Part shown: piece after piece, positions 1 to 6,324 of the stretch | Layout of the letters: every line of letters starts with the position of its first letter | How positions within the stretch are numbered: position 1 is the first letter of the stretch | Assembly: GCA_937884235.1 (NCBI GenBank) | Contig: CALGBT010000498.1 | Span: 1-12,530 of the forward strand | From: an uncultured Pseudomonadota bacterium | Lineage (GTDB): Bacteria; Myxococcota_A; UBA9042; CAIXZC01 | DNA: 12,530 nucleotides | Direction: 5' to 3' | The notes under the pieces: model-generated | The model's input: only the letters and a program-made list of their open reading frames with translations | Told to the model about the DNA's origin: nothing | Database searches by the model: none | Made by a program: the position numbers and the translations under genes

Positions 1-153
1 GCAGGTCGCTGCGCTCCCGTTCGCAGGGCGCTTTGCGCCCGTTCGCAGGTCGCTGCGCTCCCGTTCGCAGGGCGCTTTGCGCCCGTTCGCAGGTCGCTGG
101 TGCTCCCGTTCGCAGGGCGCTTTGCGCCCGTTCGCAGGTCGCTGCGCTCCCGT
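1..153. repeat. GC-rich 44-bp tandem repeat with hairpin units
   Basis: About 3.5 head-to-tail copies of a 44-bp unit start at 1, 45, 89 and 134; the third copy is 45 bp because of a one-base insertion, and the last is cut at 153. Each unit is two related 22-mers, one beginning GCAGGTCGCTGCGCTC and one GCAGGGCGCTTTGCGC. The second 22-mer holds a perfect inverted repeat, GGGCGC-TTT-GCGCCC, at 26-40, 70-84 and 115-129. The array lies just downstream of the radical SAM gene and runs off the left edge, so its full size is unknown. There are no unique spacers, so it is not a CRISPR. It could be a REP-like element or could block transcription or exonucleases at the 3' end of the operon; that role is inference. 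Confidence 0.9.
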
Positions 154-184
154 GCGCGGAGGTAGGGCAGAGGCAAACGGGAGT

Positions 185-751
185 CTAGTTGCAGCACTCG
201 TCGGGGGGCGGTTCGCCGTAGTCACAGTCGCAGCAGGCATCGGCGCAGGGGTCTGGCTCGCAGCACTCCTTGTAGACTTCCTCAGGGATCACGCCGTACT
301 CACAGGCGCAGCAGACCTCTTCGCAGTTGATGGCATCGTGCTCGACTACGTCCTGGGGGGGGATGCCGTAGTCCATTTGCACGTCCGGTTCTACGACCAC
401 GTCCTCGGGGGGCATGCCATATTCCATTTGTACGTCTGGTTCCGTGACAACATCCTGGGGCGGAATACCGTAGTCCATTTGGACATCAGGCTCCACGACG
501 AGATCCTCGGGCGGGATACCGTATTCCATTTGCACATCGGGCTCGGTGAGCATGTCGGGGAAGACGCCGTATTCCGGGGCGCAGCAGTTGTCAGGTTCGA
601 CGGTGTCCTCGGTCTTCACGTCGGCCTTGGTGTCCGGGGTTACGCCGTAGTCGGGTTCGCTGGTGGGGCACCCGGAGATGCCCGCACCGATCACCAGCGC
701 GGCGGCTGCGGCGGCCGCGGTTTTGGCCCAGCTGCTATCCTGGTTGCCGTT
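185..751 (-). other. Lipoprotein-like C-terminal module of the radical SAM protein
   Basis: This is the in-frame tail, residues about 372-559. It has the layout of a bacterial lipoprotein: WAK, then a run of seven alanines and LVIGAG, then the lipobox ISGC with its Cys codon at 668-670, then an acidic Cys-rich body. No ATG, GTG or TTG codon lies in frame at the junction (the local Leu codons are CTG and CTC), so separate translation is not supported. All eight motifs fit [DE]-Y-G-x-x-P. Paired or clustered cysteines precede the array (about 427-428) and follow it (about 514-521, 534-547, 557-558). If the hydrophobic stretch inserts, the enzyme would stay in the cytosol and the tail would cross the membrane; signal peptidase II could then cut before Cys399. 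Topology and cleavage are inference. Confidence 0.75.
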
Positions 752-1864
752 GAGCAGTGATTCCAGGCGATAGAAGCAGTAGGGGTCTTCGTTCAAGTGG
801 CCGAGGAACGAAGATGAGACGCAACGGGCCCCGCCTCGACACATCTTTGCCTGGCGGCAGCTGCCGCAGAAGCCGGTGAGGGAATCCTGGTCGAAGTCGC
901 GGTTGTAGCCGAAGACGCCGGGCTGGTACCACAGCTCGGTGAGGGATGTCTTCCGGAGGTTGCCCTCCACGAAGGGATCTTTGCCATCCCATTTTGCCTG
1001 CAGCGAGAGGCAACCCTTGATGCTGCCGTCCGCTTCAATGCCGATGGCGTGCATGCCGGCCTGGCAGCCCTGCCAGCATTCGGCTCGGCCGCGCCAGCCG
1101 CGGCCTCGCAGCACGTTGTCGTGGGGGCCGTAGTAGCCGATGGAGTCGCCCACGGCCAGGTGAATGCCGCCGGCCCTTTTCAAGCGCGCCAGGCGGGGTA
1201 CCAATTCGAGGAACTGGGCCGGGGTGATGACCCAATCGTCGTGGCTTTTCATCTCGCCCATGGGTTTGGCGATTTGGAGACGCCAGAGAGTTGCTCCGGC
1301 ATCAATGGCGGTGCGACGAATCAACTCGAGTTGGGCGAAATTAAGGCGGTTCACAGTAGTGAGTACGCCGACGCGCATGCCCGCCCGGGCAAAGGTGCCG
1401 ATGGATTCCATGGTTGCAGCATAAGTGCCGGCCCCACGAATGGTCTCGTGGACGGCTTCTGGTCCATCGATGCTGATGCCGACGTTACACATGCCTGCAT
1501 CCTGCGCTTTCTGCGCAATGTCGGCCACGTTGGTTCGCCCGCGATAGTAGCCGTTGGTGACCATGTTGGTGAGGATTCCGTGATCGCTGAGGCGCCTGGC
1601 GATCTTGTCCCAGCCCGGCTTGAGGGTCGGCTCACCGCCCGATAGGGTGACCAGCTCGGCCCCCATTTCACCGAGGTGGTCAGCGACGGTGAGGCATTCG
1701 TCGAGGCTCAACTCGTCGGGGCGGGCCTTGCCTGCGCTGGAACCGCAGTGCTGGCAGCGGAGATTACACGCCAGCGTCAATTCCCACACCGCGTTGCGCG
1801 GCTTCCAGCCTTTCTCTTCTACCCGCTCACGAGCTTGCCGTGGACTGAGTTCCGGTGCCTTCAT
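185..1864 (-). CDS. Radical SAM/SPASM enzyme fused to a lipoprotein-like [DE]YGxxP repeat tail
   Basis: 559 aa from the ATG at 1864. A GTG at 1867 is in frame, but the AGGGGG at 1870-1875 sits 5 nt from the ATG and only 2 nt from the GTG. The radical SAM cluster motif CNLRCQHC gives Cys33, 37 and 40, and SGGEP follows at 75-79. A SPASM-type region has Cys263, 267, 285, 333, 336, 342, 348 and 363, enough for auxiliary Fe-S clusters. The family modifies peptides or proteins through a 5'-deoxyadenosyl radical. The chain does not stop near 370, where many such enzymes end. It continues through a lysine plus hydrophobic Ala-rich stretch (about 381-395), a lipobox ISGC (Cys399), and about 160 acidic residues with eight [DE]YGxxP motifs (Tyr406, 432, 448, 465, 482, 499, 523, 549) and several CC pairs. 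The tail resembles a whole secreted lipoprotein, so I infer enzyme and substrate in one chain. The exact reaction is unknown. The radical SAM call is very secure; the substrate role of the tail is inference. Confidence 0.95.
   Translation of the reverse strand: MKAPELSPRQARERVEEKGWKPRNAVWELTLACNLRCQHCGSSAGKARPDELSLDECLTVADHLGEMGAELVTLSGGEPTLKPGWDKIARRLSDHGILTNMVTNGYYRGRTNVADIAQKAQDAGMCNVGISIDGPEAVHETIRGAGTYAATMESIGTFARAGMRVGVLTTVNRLNFAQLELIRRTAIDAGATLWRLQIAKPMGEMKSHDDWVITPAQFLELVPRLARLKRAGGIHLAVGDSIGYYGPHDNVLRGRGWRGRAECWQGCQAGMHAIGIEADGSIKGCLSLQAKWDGKDPFVEGNLRKTSLTELWYQPGVFGYNRDFDQDSLTGFCGSCRQAKMCRGGARCVSSSFLGHLNEDPYCFYRLESLLNGNQDSSWAKTAAAAAAALVIGAGISGCPTSEPDYGVTPDTKADVKTEDTVEPDNCCAPEYGVFPDMLTEPDVQMEYGIPPEDLVVEPDVQMDYGIPPQDVVTEPDVQMEYGMPPEDVVVEPDVQMDYGIPPQDVVEHDAINCEEVCCACEYGVIPEEVYKECCEPDPCADACCDCDYGEPPPDECCN
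341..544 (-). repeat. Four 51-bp coding repeats, EPDVQM[DE]YG[IM]PP units
   Basis: Four uninterrupted 17-codon units encode residues 441-508 of the radical SAM fusion protein. Unit 1 is EPDVQMEYGIPPEDLVV and unit 2 is EPDVQMDYGIPPQDVVT. Units 1 and 3 share MEYG and PPED, while units 2 and 4 share MDYG and PPQD, so the array looks like a 34-aa (102-bp) pair that was duplicated. Less regular [DE]YGxxP motifs flank it on both sides. Confidence 0.95.
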
Positions 1865-1869
1865 CACTA

Positions 1870-1875
1870 CCCCCT
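1870..1875 (-). promoter_or_regulatory. Ribosome binding site deciding the radical SAM start
   Basis: AGGGGG on the minus strand lies 5 nt before the ATG at 1864 and 2 nt before the GTG at 1867. The spacing favours the ATG. Confidence 0.6.
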
Positions 1876-1894
1876 GGGTCTGTTCATGTGGACG

Positions 1895-1923
1895 ATTCTA
1901 CTGGTTTGACGTGGCCGATGCAA
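1895..1923 (-). promoter_or_regulatory. Possible sigma70-like promoter of the radical SAM gene
   Basis: On the minus strand TTGCAT (1923-1918), a 17-base spacer and TAGAAT (1900-1895) precede the radical SAM start. The -10 matches consensus at 5 of 6 positions, the -35 at only 3. The predicted start of transcription is about 1888, some 24 bases before the ATG. It lies in the 83-base gap after the Cys-rich lipoprotein gene, so the radical SAM gene may have its own expression in addition to read-through. No terminator hairpin with a T tract was seen in the gap. Confidence 0.35.
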
Positions 1924-1950
1924 CTGGTCGGTGAAGGGACCGGTGATGGC

Positions 1951-4122
1951 TCAGATACACTGCCCTTCCTGGCAGGTCTGGCCGGGTGCTCCGCACGGCG
2001 TGTCGTTGGCGACCACGTTACTCAGGCAGCCATCTGCCAGGTCGCAGGAGTCGGTGGTGCAGTCGTTCTCATCGTCACAGAAGTTCGGGATTGCGGCGAA
2101 GAGGCAGCTACCGTCACCCAGATCGCAGGTATCCTCAGTGCAGTCGATGAGGTCGTCACAGACAACCGCGTCATTGGCACACCCGGTCTCGGCGCTGCAG
2201 GTATCCGTGGTGCAGGCGTTGGCATCGTCGCAGAGGATATCTGACGTTGTGAAGAGACAGCCGGCTGCGGTATCGCAGGAGTCAATCGTACAGTCGATGA
2301 GGTCGTCGCAAAGCCCGTTGTCCGGCACCACGACGCAGCCGTCGTCTACCGAGCACGACTCTGCCGTACAGTCAATCAGGTCGGCGCAGAGGTTGTCGTC
2401 GGGCACATGTAGACAATCATTCTCTGCGTCACAGGAATCGGCCGTGCAGTCAAAGCCGTCATTGCAGAGGGAATCGTCGGCCACATTGCTGCAGTCGGTC
2501 TCGGCGCTACAGGCATCCACGGTGCAGGAAACTTCGTCGCTGCACAGGCCGTTGTCTTCGGTGTTCTTACAGCCGACGTAGAGTTCGCAAACGTCCACAG
2601 TGCAGCCTACCTGGTCGTCGCACAGTTCGTCGTGACCGGTATAGGTGCAGCCGGCATTGACATCGCAAATATCACTGGTGCAGTCAAGCTGGTCATCGCA
2701 GAAACCGTCGTCGGCAGTGAAGAGGCAGCCATCGACAGGGTCGCAGGAGTCCGTGGTGCATTCGATTCCATCGTTGCAAAAATCGTCGAAGGCGACGTTA
2801 CCGCAACCGGTCAGCGGGTCGCAGGAATCGGTGGTGCAATCGACCAGGTCATCGCAGACCGTGTTGTCAGGGGCATTGGTGCATTCCCCGGTGTCCGGGT
2901 CGCAGGAATCGGTGGTGCAATCGACTTCGTCAACGCATTTCGCCTTGTGGGCGCAACCCTCAATAGGGTCGCACCAGTCGTCGGTGCAGAGGTCATTGTC
3001 GTCACAGTCGCCGGGCTGATTGAGCAGGGTATCGGGGTCGATGGCGCACAGCCCCTGTTCGCTGCTGGGCAATTCCTTGACGCAGACGAGGGTTCCATTG
3101 CAAAGGTTGTCGTCCTCTAGCGGAGCGCAGTCGGCGGTAGCAAAACAGGCACATTCGTCGATAACGCCATCTTCGGGGGGCACCAACTGTCCGATACACA
3201 GGCCATTGGAGCAAACTGAGTCGTCGGTGCAAGGGTTGCCGTCGTCACAGCCGATGCCATTCATGATCTCACCATCGAAGGTGCAGATACCGGCGTCGCA
3301 AAGGTCTGCAGTGCAGGGGTTCTCGTCGGCACATTTCGTGGTGCCGATGCACTCCCCGTCGCCGCACTTGTCGAGGGTCGTGCAGGGGTCGCCATCATCG
3401 CAGGTTTTGACGTTGTTAGTGGTCTGGCAGTTGCCCTCCAGGCAGGCCTCGTCGGTGCAGGGGTTGCCGTCATCGTCGCATGAGCCGCAGCTACCGCCAC
3501 AACCGTTGCTGCCGCAGGTTTTGCCGTCGCAGTTGGGGGTGCAGCAGGTTTTGCCACTGATGCAGATTGCTCCTTCGACGCAGCAGAGGTCACCGCAGCT
3601 GTCGAACTGGCATTCACAGGTGAACGCCGTCTCGTCGCAGTACTCGTTGGCCCCGCATTTTCCGCAGGAGACGCCGCAGCCGTTGGTGCCGCATTGGCGG
3701 GTGCCGCAGCCGTCGAGTCCGCAAAAGGCTTCGCCGCAATCCGGCATGCAGCAGGCTCCGTCGGCCCCACAAACGTGGTTCTCCTGGCAGCAGGCCCCCA
3801 TGCATCCCACACCGGAAGGGCATTTGCACTTGCCGTCCTTGGAACAGACCTCGTTGGCACCGCAATTTCCGCAGACGCTGCCGCAACCGTTATCACCACA
3901 AGCCTTGTCGGCACACTGTGGAACGCAAATGTCCTGGGTAGTAAGGTCCAACTCTTCCCCGGCGTCCAGCTGGACGTCGGGGGTAGCGAGGTCCTCGCCA
4001 CCATCAGTTGTATGACTCTCGGCGTCGGCTTTAAGGGCGTATTTGTACTTCATTTCTTCGACGCAGCTGGTGACTATGAGAAGTGCCAGGAGCAGCCATG
4101 CCCATCTTCGTGTTGTTGCCAT
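1951..4122 (-). CDS. Large Cys/Asp-rich repeat lipoprotein
   Basis: 723 aa; ATG at 4122 with AGGAGG 6 nt upstream. A signal peptide (TRR, then a hydrophobic run) ends in the lipobox VTSC, giving a lipidated Cys20, so it should sit on the outer membrane or cell surface. After an acidic linker (21-65), residues 66-215 hold Cys-rich repeats of the form CG-x-NGCG-x-x-CG-x-C. From about 215 the chain changes to units like CDDGNPCTDDSC, and residues 373-705 hold 13 tandem units of about 26 aa with the core CDDx(3)CTxDxCD. Cysteines are evenly spaced and the first two units of each repeat are acidic, which suggests a disulfide-braced rod that may bind divalent metal. Such Cys/Asp repeat proteins are frequent in myxobacteria-like genomes, mostly without known function. 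It lies 9 nt after the PEGA gene and upstream of the radical SAM gene, so the products probably act together at the envelope. Lipoprotein call firm, role unknown. Confidence 0.92.
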   Translation of the reverse strand: MATTRRWAWLLLALLIVTSCVEEMKYKYALKADAESHTTDGGEDLATPDVQLDAGEELDLTTQDICVPQCADKACGDNGCGSVCGNCGANEVCSKDGKCKCPSGVGCMGACCQENHVCGADGACCMPDCGEAFCGLDGCGTRQCGTNGCGVSCGKCGANEYCDETAFTCECQFDSCGDLCCVEGAICISGKTCCTPNCDGKTCGSNGCGGSCGSCDDDGNPCTDEACLEGNCQTTNNVKTCDDGDPCTTLDKCGDGECIGTTKCADENPCTADLCDAGICTFDGEIMNGIGCDDGNPCTDDSVCSNGLCIGQLVPPEDGVIDECACFATADCAPLEDDNLCNGTLVCVKELPSSEQGLCAIDPDTLLNQPGDCDDNDLCTDDWCDPIEGCAHKAKCVDEVDCTTDSCDPDTGECTNAPDNTVCDDLVDCTTDSCDPLTGCGNVAFDDFCNDGIECTTDSCDPVDGCLFTADDGFCDDQLDCTSDICDVNAGCTYTGHDELCDDQVGCTVDVCELYVGCKNTEDNGLCSDEVSCTVDACSAETDCSNVADDSLCNDGFDCTADSCDAENDCLHVPDDNLCADLIDCTAESCSVDDGCVVVPDNGLCDDLIDCTIDSCDTAAGCLFTTSDILCDDANACTTDTCSAETGCANDAVVCDDLIDCTEDTCDLGDGSCLFAAIPNFCDDENDCTTDSCDLADGCLSNVVANDTPCGAPGQTCQEGQCI
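2008..3006 (-). repeat. Tandem 26-aa Cys/Asp coding repeats
   Basis: Thirteen consecutive units of about 78 bp encode residues 373-705 of the Cys-rich lipoprotein. Units begin at Cys373, 396, 423, 449, 475, 501, 527, 553, 579, 605, 631, 655 and 682. The core is C-[DNSAV]-D-x(3)-CT-x-[DE]-x-C, followed by a variable loop with one more Cys. Copies have diverged from each other, which argues for an old array rather than recent slippage. Confidence 0.9.
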
Positions 4123-4131
4123 GACTGCCTC

Positions 4132-5373
4132 CTAAAATCCCAGTGAGAATGAAATGCCTGCGGTGTCGGGGGCGACAATGGGGGCCACAGTGGCTCCCCC
4201 GCCGGACTCGCCCTCGGGAATGAAGAGGAGAATGGTCCCGGTTACTGCGGCCGCAGCGCCCACGCCGTACAGGATGTAGGCGGTGGTGGCCATGGGGACG
4301 ACCTCACCGTTGTATCCATCCTGGTATTTCCTGGGATTTTCAGCCGGTGCTCGGTTCCAGTAAGTGCCGTCCGGGTACTGTTGCTGCAACTCATCATTGC
4401 GACTGATTGCCGCGGAGTTGAGCGCCCCCCCTATGCCGACCATGGCTATACCGGAACCGGCAATGGCCCACTTCCACCAGGCCGGAGCTTTGCGTGAATG
4501 CTTCTGGGTTTGGGTGATGCTCTTCTCGGGCAGTCGCTCCACGGCCTCGGTAGCTGTGACCGACGGCAGCAAAGACTTGTCCGTCTCCGCCTTGAGGCGG
4601 GGCCGTTCGACGGTAGTGCCCCCAGGGGCGACGACCACTTGCTTCTTCCATACTGGGAGTCCCGGTCGCCCCACCATCAGTTCATAGGTGCCGGACTTGA
4701 GCTTGCGGTGAAAGGGAATGGTGCCTTCAAGGAACCCGTCGATGAATACCTGTGCTCCGCCCTCGGGTCCCTTGACTTGCAGGATGCCGTCGCGCTGATC
4801 TTCGGTGAGTTCGAAGGAAGCGACCCGTGTGCCTCCTGGCTGTTCCACTTTGAGGGTGACGGTCAGCGGCTCGAAAGTCGCTTTGACCAAATGGAGGGCA
4901 TGGGTGCCCGGCTTGAACCACCACATAAGGGGCGTCTCGTACATGGTTCCTGCGGCACTATCCCCAAAGTAGACGTTGGCACCTGGTGGATTGGTGGTGA
5001 TTTCGACCTGCTCCCAGTTCTTGGGCAGGGCTTTGTTGAGTTGTGCGAGTGACTCGACGGCTGCGGGGTCCGGGCTGCCGGTGGACTGCGTGTGCAAGTT
5101 CAAGTGATGCCAGGCTTCCGGCAGCTTGCCGAACTTGCGGTAGCCGAGTCCCAGACGGGCATAGAGCTTGGCTGCCTGGGCGGTTCCCACGGCAGGCAAC
5201 ACCGTTTCCCAGATGGCCATGGCTTCGGCAACACGACCCTCAGTGGCCAGTTTCTCAGCATTTGCGAGCTGTGCGGCTGGGTCAAGAATCTCTTCTCCCT
5301 GGGCTGGCGGTGAGGCCAGCATAATCACGAGCGAGGTCGCGAGGAGTGACAGGATTCGTCTATGGGTTACCAT
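4132..5373 (-). CDS. Secreted TPR/PEGA-domain envelope protein
   Basis: 413 aa from the ATG at 5373, chosen over an upstream in-frame ATG at 5433 because AAGGAGG (5381-5387) sits 7 nt before it and a signal peptide follows directly (THRR, then a hydrophobic run to about 25, cut near AQG). Residues 30-115 are helical and TPR-like. Two PEGA-type beta domains follow at about 122-178 (ITTNPPGANVYFGD) and 197-258 (VKGPEGGAQVFIDG). A basic linker then leads to two hydrophobic segments at about 299-318 and 363-386, and the chain ends in SFSLGF. PEGA domains are thought to bind surface layers or other envelope proteins. The gene is the middle of the minus-strand cluster, and its stop at 4132-4134 overlaps the ribosome binding site of the lipoprotein gene, implying coupled translation and a shared task. 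The domain assignment is good; the partner is inferred from context. Confidence 0.88.
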   Translation of the reverse strand: MVTHRRILSLLATSLVIMLASPPAQGEEILDPAAQLANAEKLATEGRVAEAMAIWETVLPAVGTAQAAKLYARLGLGYRKFGKLPEAWHHLNLHTQSTGSPDPAAVESLAQLNKALPKNWEQVEITTNPPGANVYFGDSAAGTMYETPLMWWFKPGTHALHLVKATFEPLTVTLKVEQPGGTRVASFELTEDQRDGILQVKGPEGGAQVFIDGFLEGTIPFHRKLKSGTYELMVGRPGLPVWKKQVVVAPGGTTVERPRLKAETDKSLLPSVTATEAVERLPEKSITQTQKHSRKAPAWWKWAIAGSGIAMVGIGGALNSAAISRNDELQQQYPDGTYWNRAPAENPRKYQDGYNGEVVPMATTAYILYGVGAAAAVTGTILLFIPEGESGGGATVAPIVAPDTAGISFSLGF

Positions 5374-5461
5374 TGGGCACCCTCCTTGTTGTCCCTGGGG
5401 CTTTCCCGAATCTACTCGGAAAGCACCGCACACAATACCACGAACCCAATGCTAGCGCTAC

Positions 5462-5476
5462 TTTGCCAAAGGCAAA
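5462..5476. repeat. Short perfect inverted repeat upstream of the PEGA gene
   Basis: TTTGCC-AAA-GGCAAA lies about 90-100 bases upstream of the PEGA start, within the 176-base gap 5374-5549. Next to it is a second short palindrome (TAGCGCTA, 5453-5460). No T tract follows on either strand, so it does not look like a terminator; an operator or part of a promoter region is possible. I could not fit a convincing -35/-10 pair in this gap. Confidence 0.3.
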
Positions 5477-5549
5477 AAAGAAAACTGTCAGAACAGGTGC
5501 GGTGACATCCCAAGGAAAGGCGGGGGCCAGGGCCGGGAGTGGGGGGGGG

Positions 5550-6167
5550 CTATTCGACCCGGCCCCTGAAGACCAGGAGGCGGTGGCCCGCACACTCGCC
5601 GATGCAAGCCGTAATGCATGTTTCAAGATGATCGGGCTCGTAGCTCTGACAGGCGGGCCCGCAATCTGTTCTCGTCACCGGTGCGAACCGGAAACCCCTC
5701 TCTTCAAAGGCTGCCAATTCCTCCGGGTGCCAGTCCGTGAGCGGTACGCCGAAGACCGGGCAGATCTTCTGGAAGCGATCTCCCGGTGGCCCGGAATCAA
5801 TCTCTTGCTCCAGGCGATAGACAGACTGCCGGGCCGCGCTGGTGCCATAGAACCAGGCACCTTCAACGGCCATGGGCATCTTCCATCCGGCATCTTTCTC
5901 AACGGCCTCGCCCAGGGGTGTGAAGTAGCGCACGAAGAAGCGGTCCTGGATGGTTCCCCGGGCCTGCGCTGGCGTTGGCGGCCCGGCAAACTGGAAGATC
6001 CCTTGGAGGGTCATGAAGAAGACGAATCCCCCTACCAGGAGCAGCAGGTTTCGCCGCCGCCGGGACGACGAGATACCAATGTCTCCCTGGCGCCAGCACA
6101 AGACCAGCCCGAAGCAGAAGACAACGGCCATGACTCCGTATTGATAGACAAATGACTGCCAGGCCAT
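5550..6167 (-). CDS. Two-helix membrane protein with Cys-rich C-terminus, unrecognised family
   Basis: 205 aa from the ATG at 6167. A TTG at 6215 would add 16 residues, but GGAGGG at 6172-6177 sits properly before the ATG. Helix 1 is at about 7-25, followed by a basic loop with RRRR (36-39), and helix 2 at 41-60. Positive-inside reasoning puts both termini outside the cytosol, so the 145-residue C-terminal part should be periplasmic. That part has Cys136 and a cluster Cys169, 173, 184, 188, 192 (CGPAC and CITACIGEC), suited to disulfides or metal binding. I do not recognise the family. It is the first gene of the minus-strand cluster, 176 bases before the PEGA gene, so it may be a separate transcription unit. 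A real gene is likely because of the ribosome binding site, the membrane topology and the lack of any competing frame. Confidence 0.75.
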   Translation of the reverse strand: MAWQSFVYQYGVMAVVFCFGLVLCWRQGDIGISSSRRRRNLLLLVGGFVFFMTLQGIFQFAGPPTPAQARGTIQDRFFVRYFTPLGEAVEKDAGWKMPMAVEGAWFYGTSAARQSVYRLEQEIDSGPPGDRFQKICPVFGVPLTDWHPEELAAFEERGFRFAPVTRTDCGPACQSYEPDHLETCITACIGECAGHRLLVFRGRVE

Positions 6168-6186
6168 ACCACCCTCCACGCCGGCC

Positions 6187-6215
6187 ATTGTAACGTCGAC
6201 CATCTGCTGAAGCAA
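6187..6215 (-). promoter_or_regulatory. Weak candidate promoter of the membrane-protein gene
   Basis: On the minus strand TTGCTT (6215-6210), 17 bases and TACAAT (6192-6187) precede the ATG at 6167. The -10 matches 5 of 6, the -35 only 3 of 6. If real, transcription would begin near 6180 and would rule out the TTG start at 6215. Confidence 0.3.
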
Positions 6216-6267
6216 GGTCTCAAACGGGATGACCGGGGGCTCCGTCTGGGAGAGGTGCTAGCGGGAC

Positions 6268-6296
6268 TGGTGAGGACGCTCGGGACGTGGTATAAG
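6268..6296 (+). promoter_or_regulatory. Weak candidate promoter of the kinase gene
   Basis: TATAAG at 6291-6296 has a plausible position, giving transcription from about 6303, some 22 bases before the kinase ATG. The -35 at 17-base spacing is TGGTGA, only 3 of 6 matches, so an activator or another sigma factor would be needed. The same 157-base gap must serve the divergent membrane-protein gene. Confidence 0.28.
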
Positions 6297-6324
6297 TCAC
6301 TGGTTACCTGTCATAGGGGTTGCC

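Noticed and set aside
1..153. Tandem repeats considered as a CRISPR array
   Set aside because: Units are directly adjacent with no unique spacers and no cas genes are in the window.
77..760. A 227-codon plus-strand open frame opposite the radical SAM tail
   Set aside because: It mirrors the GC-rich repeats and the YGxxP coding repeats, has no ribosome binding site and begins inside the 44-bp array; the minus-strand gene has clear family motifs.
720..760. A separate start codon for the lipoprotein-like tail, or a frameshift fusion
   Set aside because: No ATG, GTG or TTG is in frame at the junction and the reading frame is continuous from the SPASM region to the stop at 185.
1931..3120. Several plus-strand repeat-rich frames (around 1931-2581 and 2632-3120)
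   Set aside because: They are periodic shadows of the 78-bp repeats on the other strand and show no family features.
3020..4015. A 331-codon plus-strand open frame (Ser/Pro/Gln-rich) opposite the Cys-rich lipoprotein
   Set aside because: Its composition is the reverse complement of Cys/Asp/Gly codon repeats; the lipoprotein frame has a signal peptide, lipobox and ribosome binding site.
5462..5476. TTTGCC-AAA-GGCAAA considered as a rho-independent terminator
   Set aside because: The stem is AT/GC mixed and short, and no T tract follows it on either strand.
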